A model generated the notes under the pieces. It had not been told where the DNA came from, ran no database searches, and saw only the letters and a program-made list of their open reading frames with translations. Positions 24,732-30,375 of a DNA stretch of 30,375 nucleotides are shown here, one piece after another (the stretch's first letter is position 1; every line of letters begins with the position of its first letter). Position numbers and translations under genes: made by a program. Origin of the DNA: Candidatus Auribacterota bacterium (GTDB taxonomy: Bacteria > Auribacterota > UBA6266); assembly GCA_016933315.1 (NCBI GenBank), contig JAFGBE010000104.1, positions 1-30,375 on the forward strand. Direction: 5' to 3'.

Positions 24732-25184
24732 ATTTTTTAAAACGGCTATCTCATCGCAATCGGGAAATTTGGGGCAGTTTATGCACTCGCTCCAGATCTT
24801 ATGCGGTAAAATCTCCTTCGAAACTTTTTCAAACCCGAGCTTCTCGAAATAATGGGGTTTATATGTCAAAGCAAAAACCTTTTTCATTTCCATTTCAACC
24901 GCTTCCTTCAAGCATGACTGCACAAGCTTAGTGCCTATGCCCTGCCTCATGAAAGATTCGTGTACCGCCAGAGATTTTATTTCAGCCAGATCACCCCACA
25001 CAACATGAAGGGCGCAGCATCCGATGGGAAGCCCTTCCTCTGTTGCCACCCAAAAATCCCGTATATTCTCATATATCAGGCTCAAGGGCCGGGCAAGCAT
25101 GTCTCCTTTTTCCGCATAAAATTTTATTAAGCTGTGGATTTGCTTTGTATCACTGATTTTTGCTTTTCTTATTTTTACTTCCAT
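24726..25184 (-). CDS. GNAT acetyltransferase, short ArgA-type (probable N-acetylglutamate synthase)
   Basis: A 152-residue GNAT-fold enzyme. The acetyl-CoA loop is SFMRQGIGTKLV. The motifs IYENIRDFWVA, CCALHVVWGDLAEIKSLAV and the C-terminal tail WSECINCPKFPDCDE are those of the stand-alone ArgA-like group that makes N-acetylglutamate for arginine synthesis without an amino-acid-kinase domain. The CxxCPxxPxC tail may bind a metal. I start at the ATG at 25184 (AAGGGAAG just before it), inside the 3' end of accA; seven more codons are open upstream. Its substrate glutamate could come from the 2-oxoglutarate made by the citrate operon. Confidence 0.75.
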   Translation of the reverse strand: MEVKIRKAKISDTKQIHSLIKFYAEKGDMLARPLSLIYENIRDFWVATEEGLPIGCCALHVVWGDLAEIKSLAVHESFMRQGIGTKLVQSCLKEAVEMEMKKVFALTYKPHYFEKLGFEKVSKEILPHKIWSECINCPKFPDCDEIAVLKNL

Positions 25185-26145
25185 TTTTCTTCCCTTCGTA
25201 GGCACCCATATTCCTGAACTTATTATACCTGCTTTGTATAAGCGTTGGAACAGGAACTTTTTGCAGCTCCTTTAAATTTTTCACTAAAGCTTTTTTCAGG
25301 TTGTCGGCGACTTCATCGGAATCCCTGTGCGCCCCGCCGGATGGTTCTTTAACGATCTCATCAACTATCCCGAGTTTTATCAGGTCATCGGCCGTAAGCT
25401 TCAGCGCATTAGCCGCAACCTTCGCTTTTGCCCTGTCTTTCCATAATATTGCGGCGCAACCTTCAGGCGAAATAACTGAATAATAGGCATTCTGCAGTAT
25501 CAATATCCTGTCACCTACTCCTATGCCGAGGGCACCGCCGGAACCACCCTCTCCTATTATTACGCATACTATAGGAACCTTCATCAAAGACATTTCTCTT
25601 AAGTTGACGGCTATTGCTTCGGCCTGTCCCCTTTCCTCCGCGCCTATCCCGGGATAAGCCCCCGGAGTATCAATAAAAGACACAATGGGAATTTGCATCT
25701 TTTCCGCAACTTTCATCAGGCGAAGAGCCTTTCTGTATCCCTCGGGATGAGCACAGCCAAAATTCCTCATCAGGTTTTCCTTGGTATCGCGCCCTTTCTG
25801 ATGCCCTATCGCCATAATTTTAACGTCATCCACCTCGGCAAGCCCGCCTACCAAAGCCTTGTCATCTGAAAATCTCCTGTCCCCGTGCAGCTCGAGGAAT
25901 GAACTGAATATTCTCTCCACATAATCAAGGAAATAGGGCCTTTTCGGGTGACGGGCTATCTGCACCCTCTGTGACGCCGAAAGCCCGGAAAACACTTCGT
26001 CTTTTATCTTCTTCAGCTTGACCTGAAGGCCTTTGATCTCTTCCGAAACATCTATTCCCTCTTCAGCAGAGAACTTACGCAAATCCGAAATTTTTCTTTC
26101 CAGTTCTAATATCGGTTTTTCAAAATCCAACCCGCCGCCGTTCAT
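25150..26145 (-). CDS. accA: Acetyl-CoA carboxylase carboxyltransferase subunit alpha
   Basis: A 331-residue protein, full length. It forms the carboxyltransferase half of acetyl-CoA carboxylase with AccD and transfers CO2 from biotin to acetyl-CoA to make malonyl-CoA. Landmarks are the N-terminal coiled coil (LELERKISDLRKF), RPYFLDYVERIFSSFLELHGDR, and the crotonase-type core FIDTPGAYPGIGAEERGQ followed by IGEGGSGGALGIGVGD and SVISPEGCAAILWKD. A GGAG site lies six bases before the ATG. accD is not in the window. The gene is 19 bp after the L,D-transpeptidase gene and overlaps the downstream acetyltransferase. Confidence 0.96.
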   Translation of the reverse strand: MNGGGLDFEKPILELERKISDLRKFSAEEGIDVSEEIKGLQVKLKKIKDEVFSGLSASQRVQIARHPKRPYFLDYVERIFSSFLELHGDRRFSDDKALVGGLAEVDDVKIMAIGHQKGRDTKENLMRNFGCAHPEGYRKALRLMKVAEKMQIPIVSFIDTPGAYPGIGAEERGQAEAIAVNLREMSLMKVPIVCVIIGEGGSGGALGIGVGDRILILQNAYYSVISPEGCAAILWKDRAKAKVAANALKLTADDLIKLGIVDEIVKEPSGGAHRDSDEVADNLKKALVKNLKELQKVPVPTLIQSRYNKFRNMGAYEGKKNGSKNKKSKNQ

Positions 26146-26164
26146 AATATCTCCGCTAATTTAC

Positions 26165-27274
26165 TCAATCAACAATAGTTACTTCTGTCCCCACCGGGAT
26201 TATTTTGAATATTTCTTCTACATCATGATTATACATCCTGACACAACCGGCGCTGCTCTGATAACCTATCGTGTCAGGTTCCGTGGTCCCGTGTATCCCG
26301 TAACTTTTATAAGGTTCATTGAATCCCATCCACCTGCTGCCTAAAATATTTCTCGGGTCTTCGGGCGGAATCCCTTTCCACGGCGGGTTTTCAATTTTAT
26401 TGATTATACTAAATTTGCCCGTAGGAGTCGAATTCTCTACGCCTGTGCCCACTGTATAAACCTTAAACATCTTGCCATCCGCCAACAACATGAGCTTATT
26501 CTGTGACTTATCAATCGAAATTGAAAACGTGACTTTTGGGACTTTCAGCCTCTGCCCCACCCTTATCAACCCGCTGTCAAGCTTGTTAATCTCCTTTATC
26601 AAGTCAACCGTTGTGTTATACCGGCTTGCCATCCTGGAAAGGGAATCGCCATTCTCGACAATATAATTCTCAACAAAGGGATTGTCTTTCTCCGAAAAGA
26701 GTATCAGTATATTAGCGTCCCCGAATTTTTCCTGAGCGCTTTCGGCAAAGTCCGAATTCGGGTAATTTCTTACAACGTCGAGGAACCTTTCTTTTGCGGA
26801 AACGGGATAACCCTGTTCGAGTTCTATGAGCCCTATAAAATAGCTGCTTGAACCCGCAAAAACATCAGAACCGTATTTCTGCAAAACTTCGGAAAAATAT
26901 TTTTCCGAAGTTTTGAGGTCCCCGCTCTCAAATGCAAAAAGGCCTAGATTATAAAGCACTTCGGCTTTTCGGTCTTCTATATTTCCCAGTTGCTCCACTT
27001 TTCTCCATGCGTCAAAAGCTTCGGGCTTCTTAAGTTTTGTCAGGCACCTCGCATAATATATAAGGCTGTCGCGGCCTAAATTAGTCTCTTTCTGCGATGA
27101 ATACGCCCTCTGGAATTTTTCCGAGGCAGCGATATAATCACCTGCAGAATACATTTCCCGTCCTTTTTCAAAAGAGCCATACGCCATCTTCCTGGAAACC
27201 GACTTATACGCGATTACCACACCCGTTACCAATAGGCCTATAAGAACAAGCATCAAGAAATATTTAGCTTTCAC
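26165..27274 (-). CDS. TPR-LysM-L,D-transpeptidase (YkuD) envelope protein
   Basis: A 369-residue protein starting at GTG (27274) with GGAGG seven bases before it. Residues 5-22 form a membrane anchor or signal. Residues ~35-190 are tetratricopeptide-like helices (YNLGLFAFESGDL, YFIGLIELEQGYPVSA). Residues 203-246 form a LysM peptidoglycan-binding domain (YIVENGDSLSRMASRYN...LKVP). Residues ~248-369 are a YkuD transpeptidase domain with His328 in HGT and catalytic Cys344 in SAGCVRM. It should act outside the cytoplasm to form 3-3 cross-links or attach proteins to peptidoglycan. The TPR part resembles YbgF-type scaffolds. It is downstream of the kinase gene by 45 bp. Confidence 0.9.
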   Translation of the reverse strand: MKAKYFLMLVLIGLLVTGVVIAYKSVSRKMAYGSFEKGREMYSAGDYIAASEKFQRAYSSQKETNLGRDSLIYYARCLTKLKKPEAFDAWRKVEQLGNIEDRKAEVLYNLGLFAFESGDLKTSEKYFSEVLQKYGSDVFAGSSSYFIGLIELEQGYPVSAKERFLDVVRNYPNSDFAESAQEKFGDANILILFSEKDNPFVENYIVENGDSLSRMASRYNTTVDLIKEINKLDSGLIRVGQRLKVPKVTFSISIDKSQNKLMLLADGKMFKVYTVGTGVENSTPTGKFSIINKIENPPWKGIPPEDPRNILGSRWMGFNEPYKSYGIHGTTEPDTIGYQSSAGCVRMYNHDVEEIFKIIPVGTEVTIVD

Positions 27275-27319
27275 TTTAATTCCTCCGTATATAACACATA
27301 ATAAATTACCAGCAAACCC

Positions 27320-28132
27320 TCAATACAAACTTTTAACGTAATTTAAATCTCTTATTACAAATCCCGCGTTGGGATACCTTTTGTTTTTATCCTTATCAAG
27401 GCATTTCAAAACTATACTCTCGAGTTTGTCTGTGTTCTTATCATTCGATCGGGGCAATGGTTTAGGCAAAGAGCGGGGATTAAGGTGAAGCCTGTAAACT
27501 TCTTCCCTTGAGCTGCCGGTAAAAGGTACATTACCCGTAAGCATTTCATAAAAGATAATACCGATCGAATATATATCGCACCTTTCGTCAACCCTTTTGT
27601 TCAGTATCTGGTCGGGGGAAATATAAGACGGGCTGCCCGATATGTTGAAATTATTCCAAAAAAATCTTTTCCTGGGAACAGCCAACCCGAAATCGATTAT
27701 TTTTACCTTCTTTTCCCGTGTTAAAAGGATGTTTTCCGGTTTCATGTCACGGTGAATAAAGCCCGCCTTGTGAATCGCGTTAACACCGGAGGCAACGGAT
27801 ATCATGATATCCAGCGTCAATCTAATGTCCCTTAAAGATTTGTCCGCTATGGCGTCTTTCAGGCGGCAGCCGTCAACAAGCTCCATAACATAAAAAACGG
27901 AATCGCGCTCTGAACATATATCAAAGACCCTTATAATATTTTCGCCTTTAATCTTTTTGGCTACCCTTGCCCCGCAAAGGAACTTCTTCTTTGCATTGGA
28001 ACCTGAATTTGACATCGGCTTGAACAGCTTTAACGCAAAATGCTCGCCTGTTTCACGCTCCTTAACTTCGTAAACTTCCGAAAATGTCCCATGCCCGATT
28101 TTCTTTACTATGTAGTATTTCCTGAATTCCAT
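27320..28132 (-). CDS. Soluble Ser/Thr protein kinase (Hanks type), catalytic domain only
   Basis: A 270-residue protein that is entirely kinase domain. The glycine-rich loop IGHGTFSEVYEV, Lys35 (FALKLFK), the catalytic loop HRDMKPEN (127-134, Asp129), the DFG motif (147-149) and the activation segment GSPSYISPDQ (166-175) are all present, so it should be active. No membrane segment or sensor domain (PASTA, TPR) follows, unlike most bacterial kinases of this class. Its ATG begins directly after the stop of the 88-residue phospho-acceptor-like gene, with no spacer, so the two are very likely co-translated. Substrates unknown; envelope and lipid enzymes encoded next door are candidates only by proximity. 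Confidence 0.92.
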   Translation of the reverse strand: MEFRKYYIVKKIGHGTFSEVYEVKERETGEHFALKLFKPMSNSGSNAKKKFLCGARVAKKIKGENIIRVFDICSERDSVFYVMELVDGCRLKDAIADKSLRDIRLTLDIMISVASGVNAIHKAGFIHRDMKPENILLTREKKVKIIDFGLAVPRKRFFWNNFNISGSPSYISPDQILNKRVDERCDIYSIGIIFYEMLTGNVPFTGSSREEVYRLHLNPRSLPKPLPRSNDKNTDKLESIVLKCLDKDKNKRYPNAGFVIRDLNYVKSLY

Positions 28133-28399
28133 TTATTTGGTATCTTCCGGATCGCCTTTTAACTTCAACTGCATATCTTTTGATTCTATCGATATCTCCT
28201 TCAGCATCTGCATGGCTTTCTGCGAATTTTCCTGTATTGACTTCAAATCCTCCCTCGCCTTTTTTTCCAGGTCATCCCTGTAAAGAAGTAATTCAACCCT
28301 CCCGAATACAACTGTCATCAGGTTATTAATGTTATGCGCGTGTTCTCGTATTTTAGTGAATACGCCGTCTGCTTCCCGAATCCATTTTTTATCAATCAT
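28133..28399 (-). CDS. 88-residue protein resembling an isolated histidine kinase DHp domain
   Basis: A small soluble, almost fully helical protein. Residues 20-38 (HAHNINNLMTVVFGRVELL) match the H-box of histidine kinases of the AHDFNNLL type, with His22 at the phospho-acceptor position but Asn23 in place of the usual Asp or Glu. A second helix (ARedLKSIQENSQKAMQMLKEI region) completes a helical hairpin. No HATPase domain is encoded. The start overlaps pssA by eight bases and the stop directly abuts the Ser/Thr kinase ATG. It may be a dimerisation or phosphotransfer adaptor for that kinase. The gene is supported by tight packing and a conserved-looking motif, not by a full family match. Confidence 0.65.
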   Translation of the reverse strand: MIDKKWIREADGVFTKIREHAHNINNLMTVVFGRVELLLYRDDLEKKAREDLKSIQENSQKAMQMLKEISIESKDMQLKLKGDPEDTK

Positions 28400-29156
28400 T
28401 TTTTACCCTTTCCTTACCGGAATGTAAATCTTTGTCTTTAACATCATAAAACCATTTGCGCATTGATTTCATATTACTCAAAGGCCCGGCCAGGGCATAG
28501 AATATAAACAGAAACAGCAGGAAAACTTCTATATTCAACAGCACAACTCCTATACATATTACTATCAGGACAAGATACAGGAAATTTTTCTGCCTGAAAA
28601 CACTGAAATCATAAAGAGTAGGATACCTGATATTGCTTACCATCAGGTAAGAAAGGAGTATAAGAACCGGCGGAAAAGTAAAAGAGACCATCCATGAATC
28701 ATGCGGAATCCTATATTTTTCAACCGTTATAAACATCATAGCTATAAGGCCTGCGGCAGCCGGCGTAGGGAGGCCGCGAAATGACTTTTTTTCGGAGAGA
28801 CTTGATGAGACCTGCGTATTAAAACGGGCAAGCCGCAGGGCAGCGCAAGTGCAATAAAGGAACGATATCCCCATACCTGTCCTTCCCATTTTAGACAGGG
28901 CCATAGCATAAACCGTAAATACAGGCGCTATCCCGAATGATACAAGATCGGCAAGCGAATCGTACTCCATGCCGAAATTACTGTAAGACCCCTGTATCCT
29001 GGCAATTGAACCGTCAAAAAAATCAAACACCATAGCCAGGAAAACAAGCATGGCAGCCTGTTTGAGATTCCCGTTATAAATGCACATGAGCGCTATAATG
29101 CCGCACAGAAAATTGGCTGTCGTAACCAGGTTTGGCAATATGTAGATTCTCTTCAA
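28392..29156 (-). CDS. pssA: CDP-diacylglycerol-serine O-phosphatidyltransferase
   Basis: A 254-residue integral membrane enzyme with about seven hydrophobic segments. The CDP-alcohol phosphatidyltransferase signature DG-x2-AR-x8-G-x3-D-x3-D is complete (Asp48 to Asp70). It makes phosphatidylserine, which the upstream Psd decarboxylates to phosphatidylethanolamine. Length and sequence fit the type II (membrane) PssA found in Bacillus-like and many other phyla rather than the E. coli soluble enzyme. Its ATG overlaps the psd stop by four bases (ATGA). Confidence 0.93.
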   Translation of the reverse strand: MKRIYILPNLVTTANFLCGIIALMCIYNGNLKQAAMLVFLAMVFDFFDGSIARIQGSYSNFGMEYDSLADLVSFGIAPVFTVYAMALSKMGRTGMGISFLYCTCAALRLARFNTQVSSSLSEKKSFRGLPTPAAAGLIAMMFITVEKYRIPHDSWMVSFTFPPVLILLSYLMVSNIRYPTLYDFSVFRQKNFLYLVLIVICIGVVLLNIEVFLLFLFIFYALAGPLSNMKSMRKWFYDVKDKDLHSGKERVKND

Positions 29157-29785
29157 GTCTTTTCCCCTATCAGCGTCAAACCGGCTTTGACTTTCTGTCC
29201 CAGCTCAACTTTCAAGCTGAAACCTTCGTCTATGAAAACATCAACCCTCGAACCGAACATTATTATCCCTATTTTATCACCGGCATTCACATTTTCGGAA
29301 ACCTTTACGCAATTTTTTATCCTCCTGGCTATCAAACCGGCCAGTTGCTTGATCAAAACCCGCTCTCCGCCGGATTCGAAGCCGATGGCGCACGCCTCAT
29401 TCAATTCCGAGGCTTTCGGGTCAAGAGCATTAAGATACCTGCCTTGTGAATGCTCCATAAAAGTAATTTCCCCTTCTATGGGAGCAAAGTTAACATGCAC
29501 ATTAAACACTGACATAAAAATACTGACCCTGGTAACTTCCTTATCGAAGAATCCGCCTGGCCTGACGCGTTTTATCTGGACAATCCTGCCGTCGGCCGGA
29601 GAAAGCACCATCCCTTTCTTATAAACAACCCGTCTTCCGGGCTGCCTGAAAAAACACACCAGAAACAGAGCGGCTATAAGAAAGAGAAAAGCCACTGCGT
29701 AATACCGCAGGGCGGCAAATAACACAAGAACAATCAATGAAACCAAAATGTGGAAATAGCCCTCTCTCGCTAAAGGAATCTTCAT
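29153..29785 (-). CDS. psd: Phosphatidylserine decarboxylase proenzyme, short (archaeal/Bacteroidetes-like) type
   Basis: A 210-residue proenzyme. Two hydrophobic stretches at 11-45 anchor it. The conserved blocks are LSPADGRIV (61-69), VFNVHVNFAPIEG and the C-terminal IMFGSRVDVF, where self-cleavage between Gly178 and Ser179 produces the pyruvoyl cofactor. The length is that of the compact PSD-A form, not the ~300-residue E. coli form. Product: phosphatidylethanolamine. It follows the PhoU-like gene after eight bases and overlaps pssA, giving a two-step pathway in one transcript. Confidence 0.93.
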   Translation of the reverse strand: MKIPLAREGYFHILVSLIVLVLFAALRYYAVAFLFLIAALFLVCFFRQPGRRVVYKKGMVLSPADGRIVQIKRVRPGGFFDKEVTRVSIFMSVFNVHVNFAPIEGEITFMEHSQGRYLNALDPKASELNEACAIGFESGGERVLIKQLAGLIARRIKNCVKVSENVNAGDKIGIIMFGSRVDVFIDEGFSLKVELGQKVKAGLTLIGEKT

Positions 29786-29793
29786 TTTATGAA

Positions 29794-30375
29794 TTACTTT
29801 TCTTCCGGTATCTTGTTCTGGACTTTTCTCGAAAAATCAAGGTTCTCGACCGGGCTCACGACGGAAGTTGAAATGTTAGACAAATGCCCGTCCACTCTTT
29901 TGAAATACCTTGTTATCAGAGCATATACTACCGCTTTATTGCAATTTATCCTGTCATCCAGAATGGAGTTTATTATGGTATCGCACTTCTTGCCTATCTG
30001 AATCGAAGTGCCTATGGATTTAAGCGCCTTTTCCTCATCTTCATCGGCAAAAGCTTCCTTAGTCCTTTGAAAATTGACTTTAATCTCTTCCCCTATGGCA
30101 TTAATTTCTTCAAAGTATTTATCCTTGAAAACCTGCTTGCCGAATTTAAATTTCTCGGCAACCTGGAATATGTTTTTACAATAGTCGCCTATCCTCTCGG
30201 CATCTTTCACTATACTCATAAGAACAAGACAGGAAGGAATATCCATTTCGGGATTGACCGACAGGTGCGTCACTATCTGCCTTCTTATCAAACGCTCGTT
30301 CTTATTTATCTTTATATCCCTCATATATAATTCGTCCCTGATTATTTCAGGCTGTAGTTTAGCGGTAAATACGTC
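29794..30375 (-). CDS. PhoU-domain protein, 5' end cut by window edge
   Basis: The frame is open to the right edge: 17 codons precede the first ATG in view (30324), so the real start lies outside. The visible 193 residues contain a PhoU-type helical repeat with the signature HLSVNPEMDIPSCLVLMSIVKDAERIGDYCKNIF, whose acidic residues bind metal clusters in PhoU. This could be free PhoU (phosphate-signalling negative regulator), or the C-terminal PhoU part of a Na+/phosphate cotransporter. The stop is eight bases before psd. Confidence 0.78.
   Translation of the reverse strand, partial: DVFTAKLQPEIIRDELYMRDIKINKNERLIRRQIVTHLSVNPEMDIPSCLVLMSIVKDAERIGDYCKNIFQVAEKFKFGKQVFKDKYFEEINAIGEEIKVNFQRTKEAFADEDEEKALKSIGTSIQIGKKCDTIINSILDDRINCNKAVVYALITRYFKRVDGHLSNISTSVVSPVENLDFSRKVQNKIPEEK

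Noticed and set aside
1..30375. Insertion sequences, phage genes, CRISPR arrays, tRNA or rRNA genes
   Set aside because: No transposase or integrase motifs, no regularly spaced repeats, and no cloverleaf or rRNA-like stretch were seen; nearly all the sequence is covered by tightly packed genes.

Overview
The window looks like a chromosomal segment of an anaerobic, diderm-type bacterium of moderate to low GC. Three things point to an anaerobe. A Re-type citrate synthase homologue replaces the usual Si enzyme. The fumarase is the oxygen-sensitive two-subunit class I Fe-S type. An NfnAB-type electron-bifurcating transhydrogenase is present. A phosphatidylserine synthase/decarboxylase pair (phosphatidylethanolamine membranes) and an L,D-transpeptidase fit a Gram-negative-like envelope. 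I cannot name the phylum from sequence alone; an uncultured candidate lineage is plausible but is a guess. No tRNA, rRNA, CRISPR array, transposase or phage gene was seen.

Layout. (1) Positions 1-11943, minus strand, read from right to left: thioredoxin, Re-citrate synthase with a C-terminal Cache-like domain, a LeuCD-type hydro-lyase pair (probable aconitase), isocitrate dehydrogenase, fumarase alpha and beta, NfnA and NfnB, a small membrane-anchored unknown, phosphomannomutase/phosphoglucomutase, and an exported HEAT-repeat protein that runs off the left edge. Most spacings are under 50 bp or overlapping, so this is probably one long transcript with an internal promoter before the last gene. 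The metabolic core turns oxaloacetate plus acetyl-CoA into 2-oxoglutarate and interconverts fumarate and malate, with NfnAB balancing NADPH, NADH and ferredoxin. (2) Positions 11944-12308: a divergent intergenic region with a near-ideal sigma-70 promoter and palindromes. (3) Positions 12309-19321, plus strand: an accessory cassette with a GntR/LacI-type regulator, two paralogous exported clan GH-A-like glycosidases, a small exported beta-sandwich protein between them, and an exported alpha/alpha-barrel protein. No transporter is seen. This is the best candidate here for an undescribed system. (4) Positions 19330-24081, minus strand: leuC, leuD, leuB, asd, truA, driven from a clear promoter. 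(5) Positions 24201-24731, plus strand: a Nudix hydrolase divergent from leuC, whose promoter shares a palindromic -10 region with the leuC promoter. (6) Positions 24726-30375, minus strand: a PhoU-like protein (cut by the right edge), psd, pssA, a tiny protein resembling only the phospho-acceptor domain of a histidine kinase, a Ser/Thr kinase, a TPR-LysM-L,D-transpeptidase, accA and a short ArgA-like acetyltransferase.

Taken together, the core genes serve biosynthesis of glutamate, leucine, the aspartate family and probably arginine, plus phospholipid, fatty-acid and envelope synthesis. The plus-strand cassette is a self-contained extracytoplasmic glycan module between two housekeeping blocks. 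The two LeuCD-type pairs, about 14 kb apart, are best read as one aconitase and one isopropylmalate isomerase.
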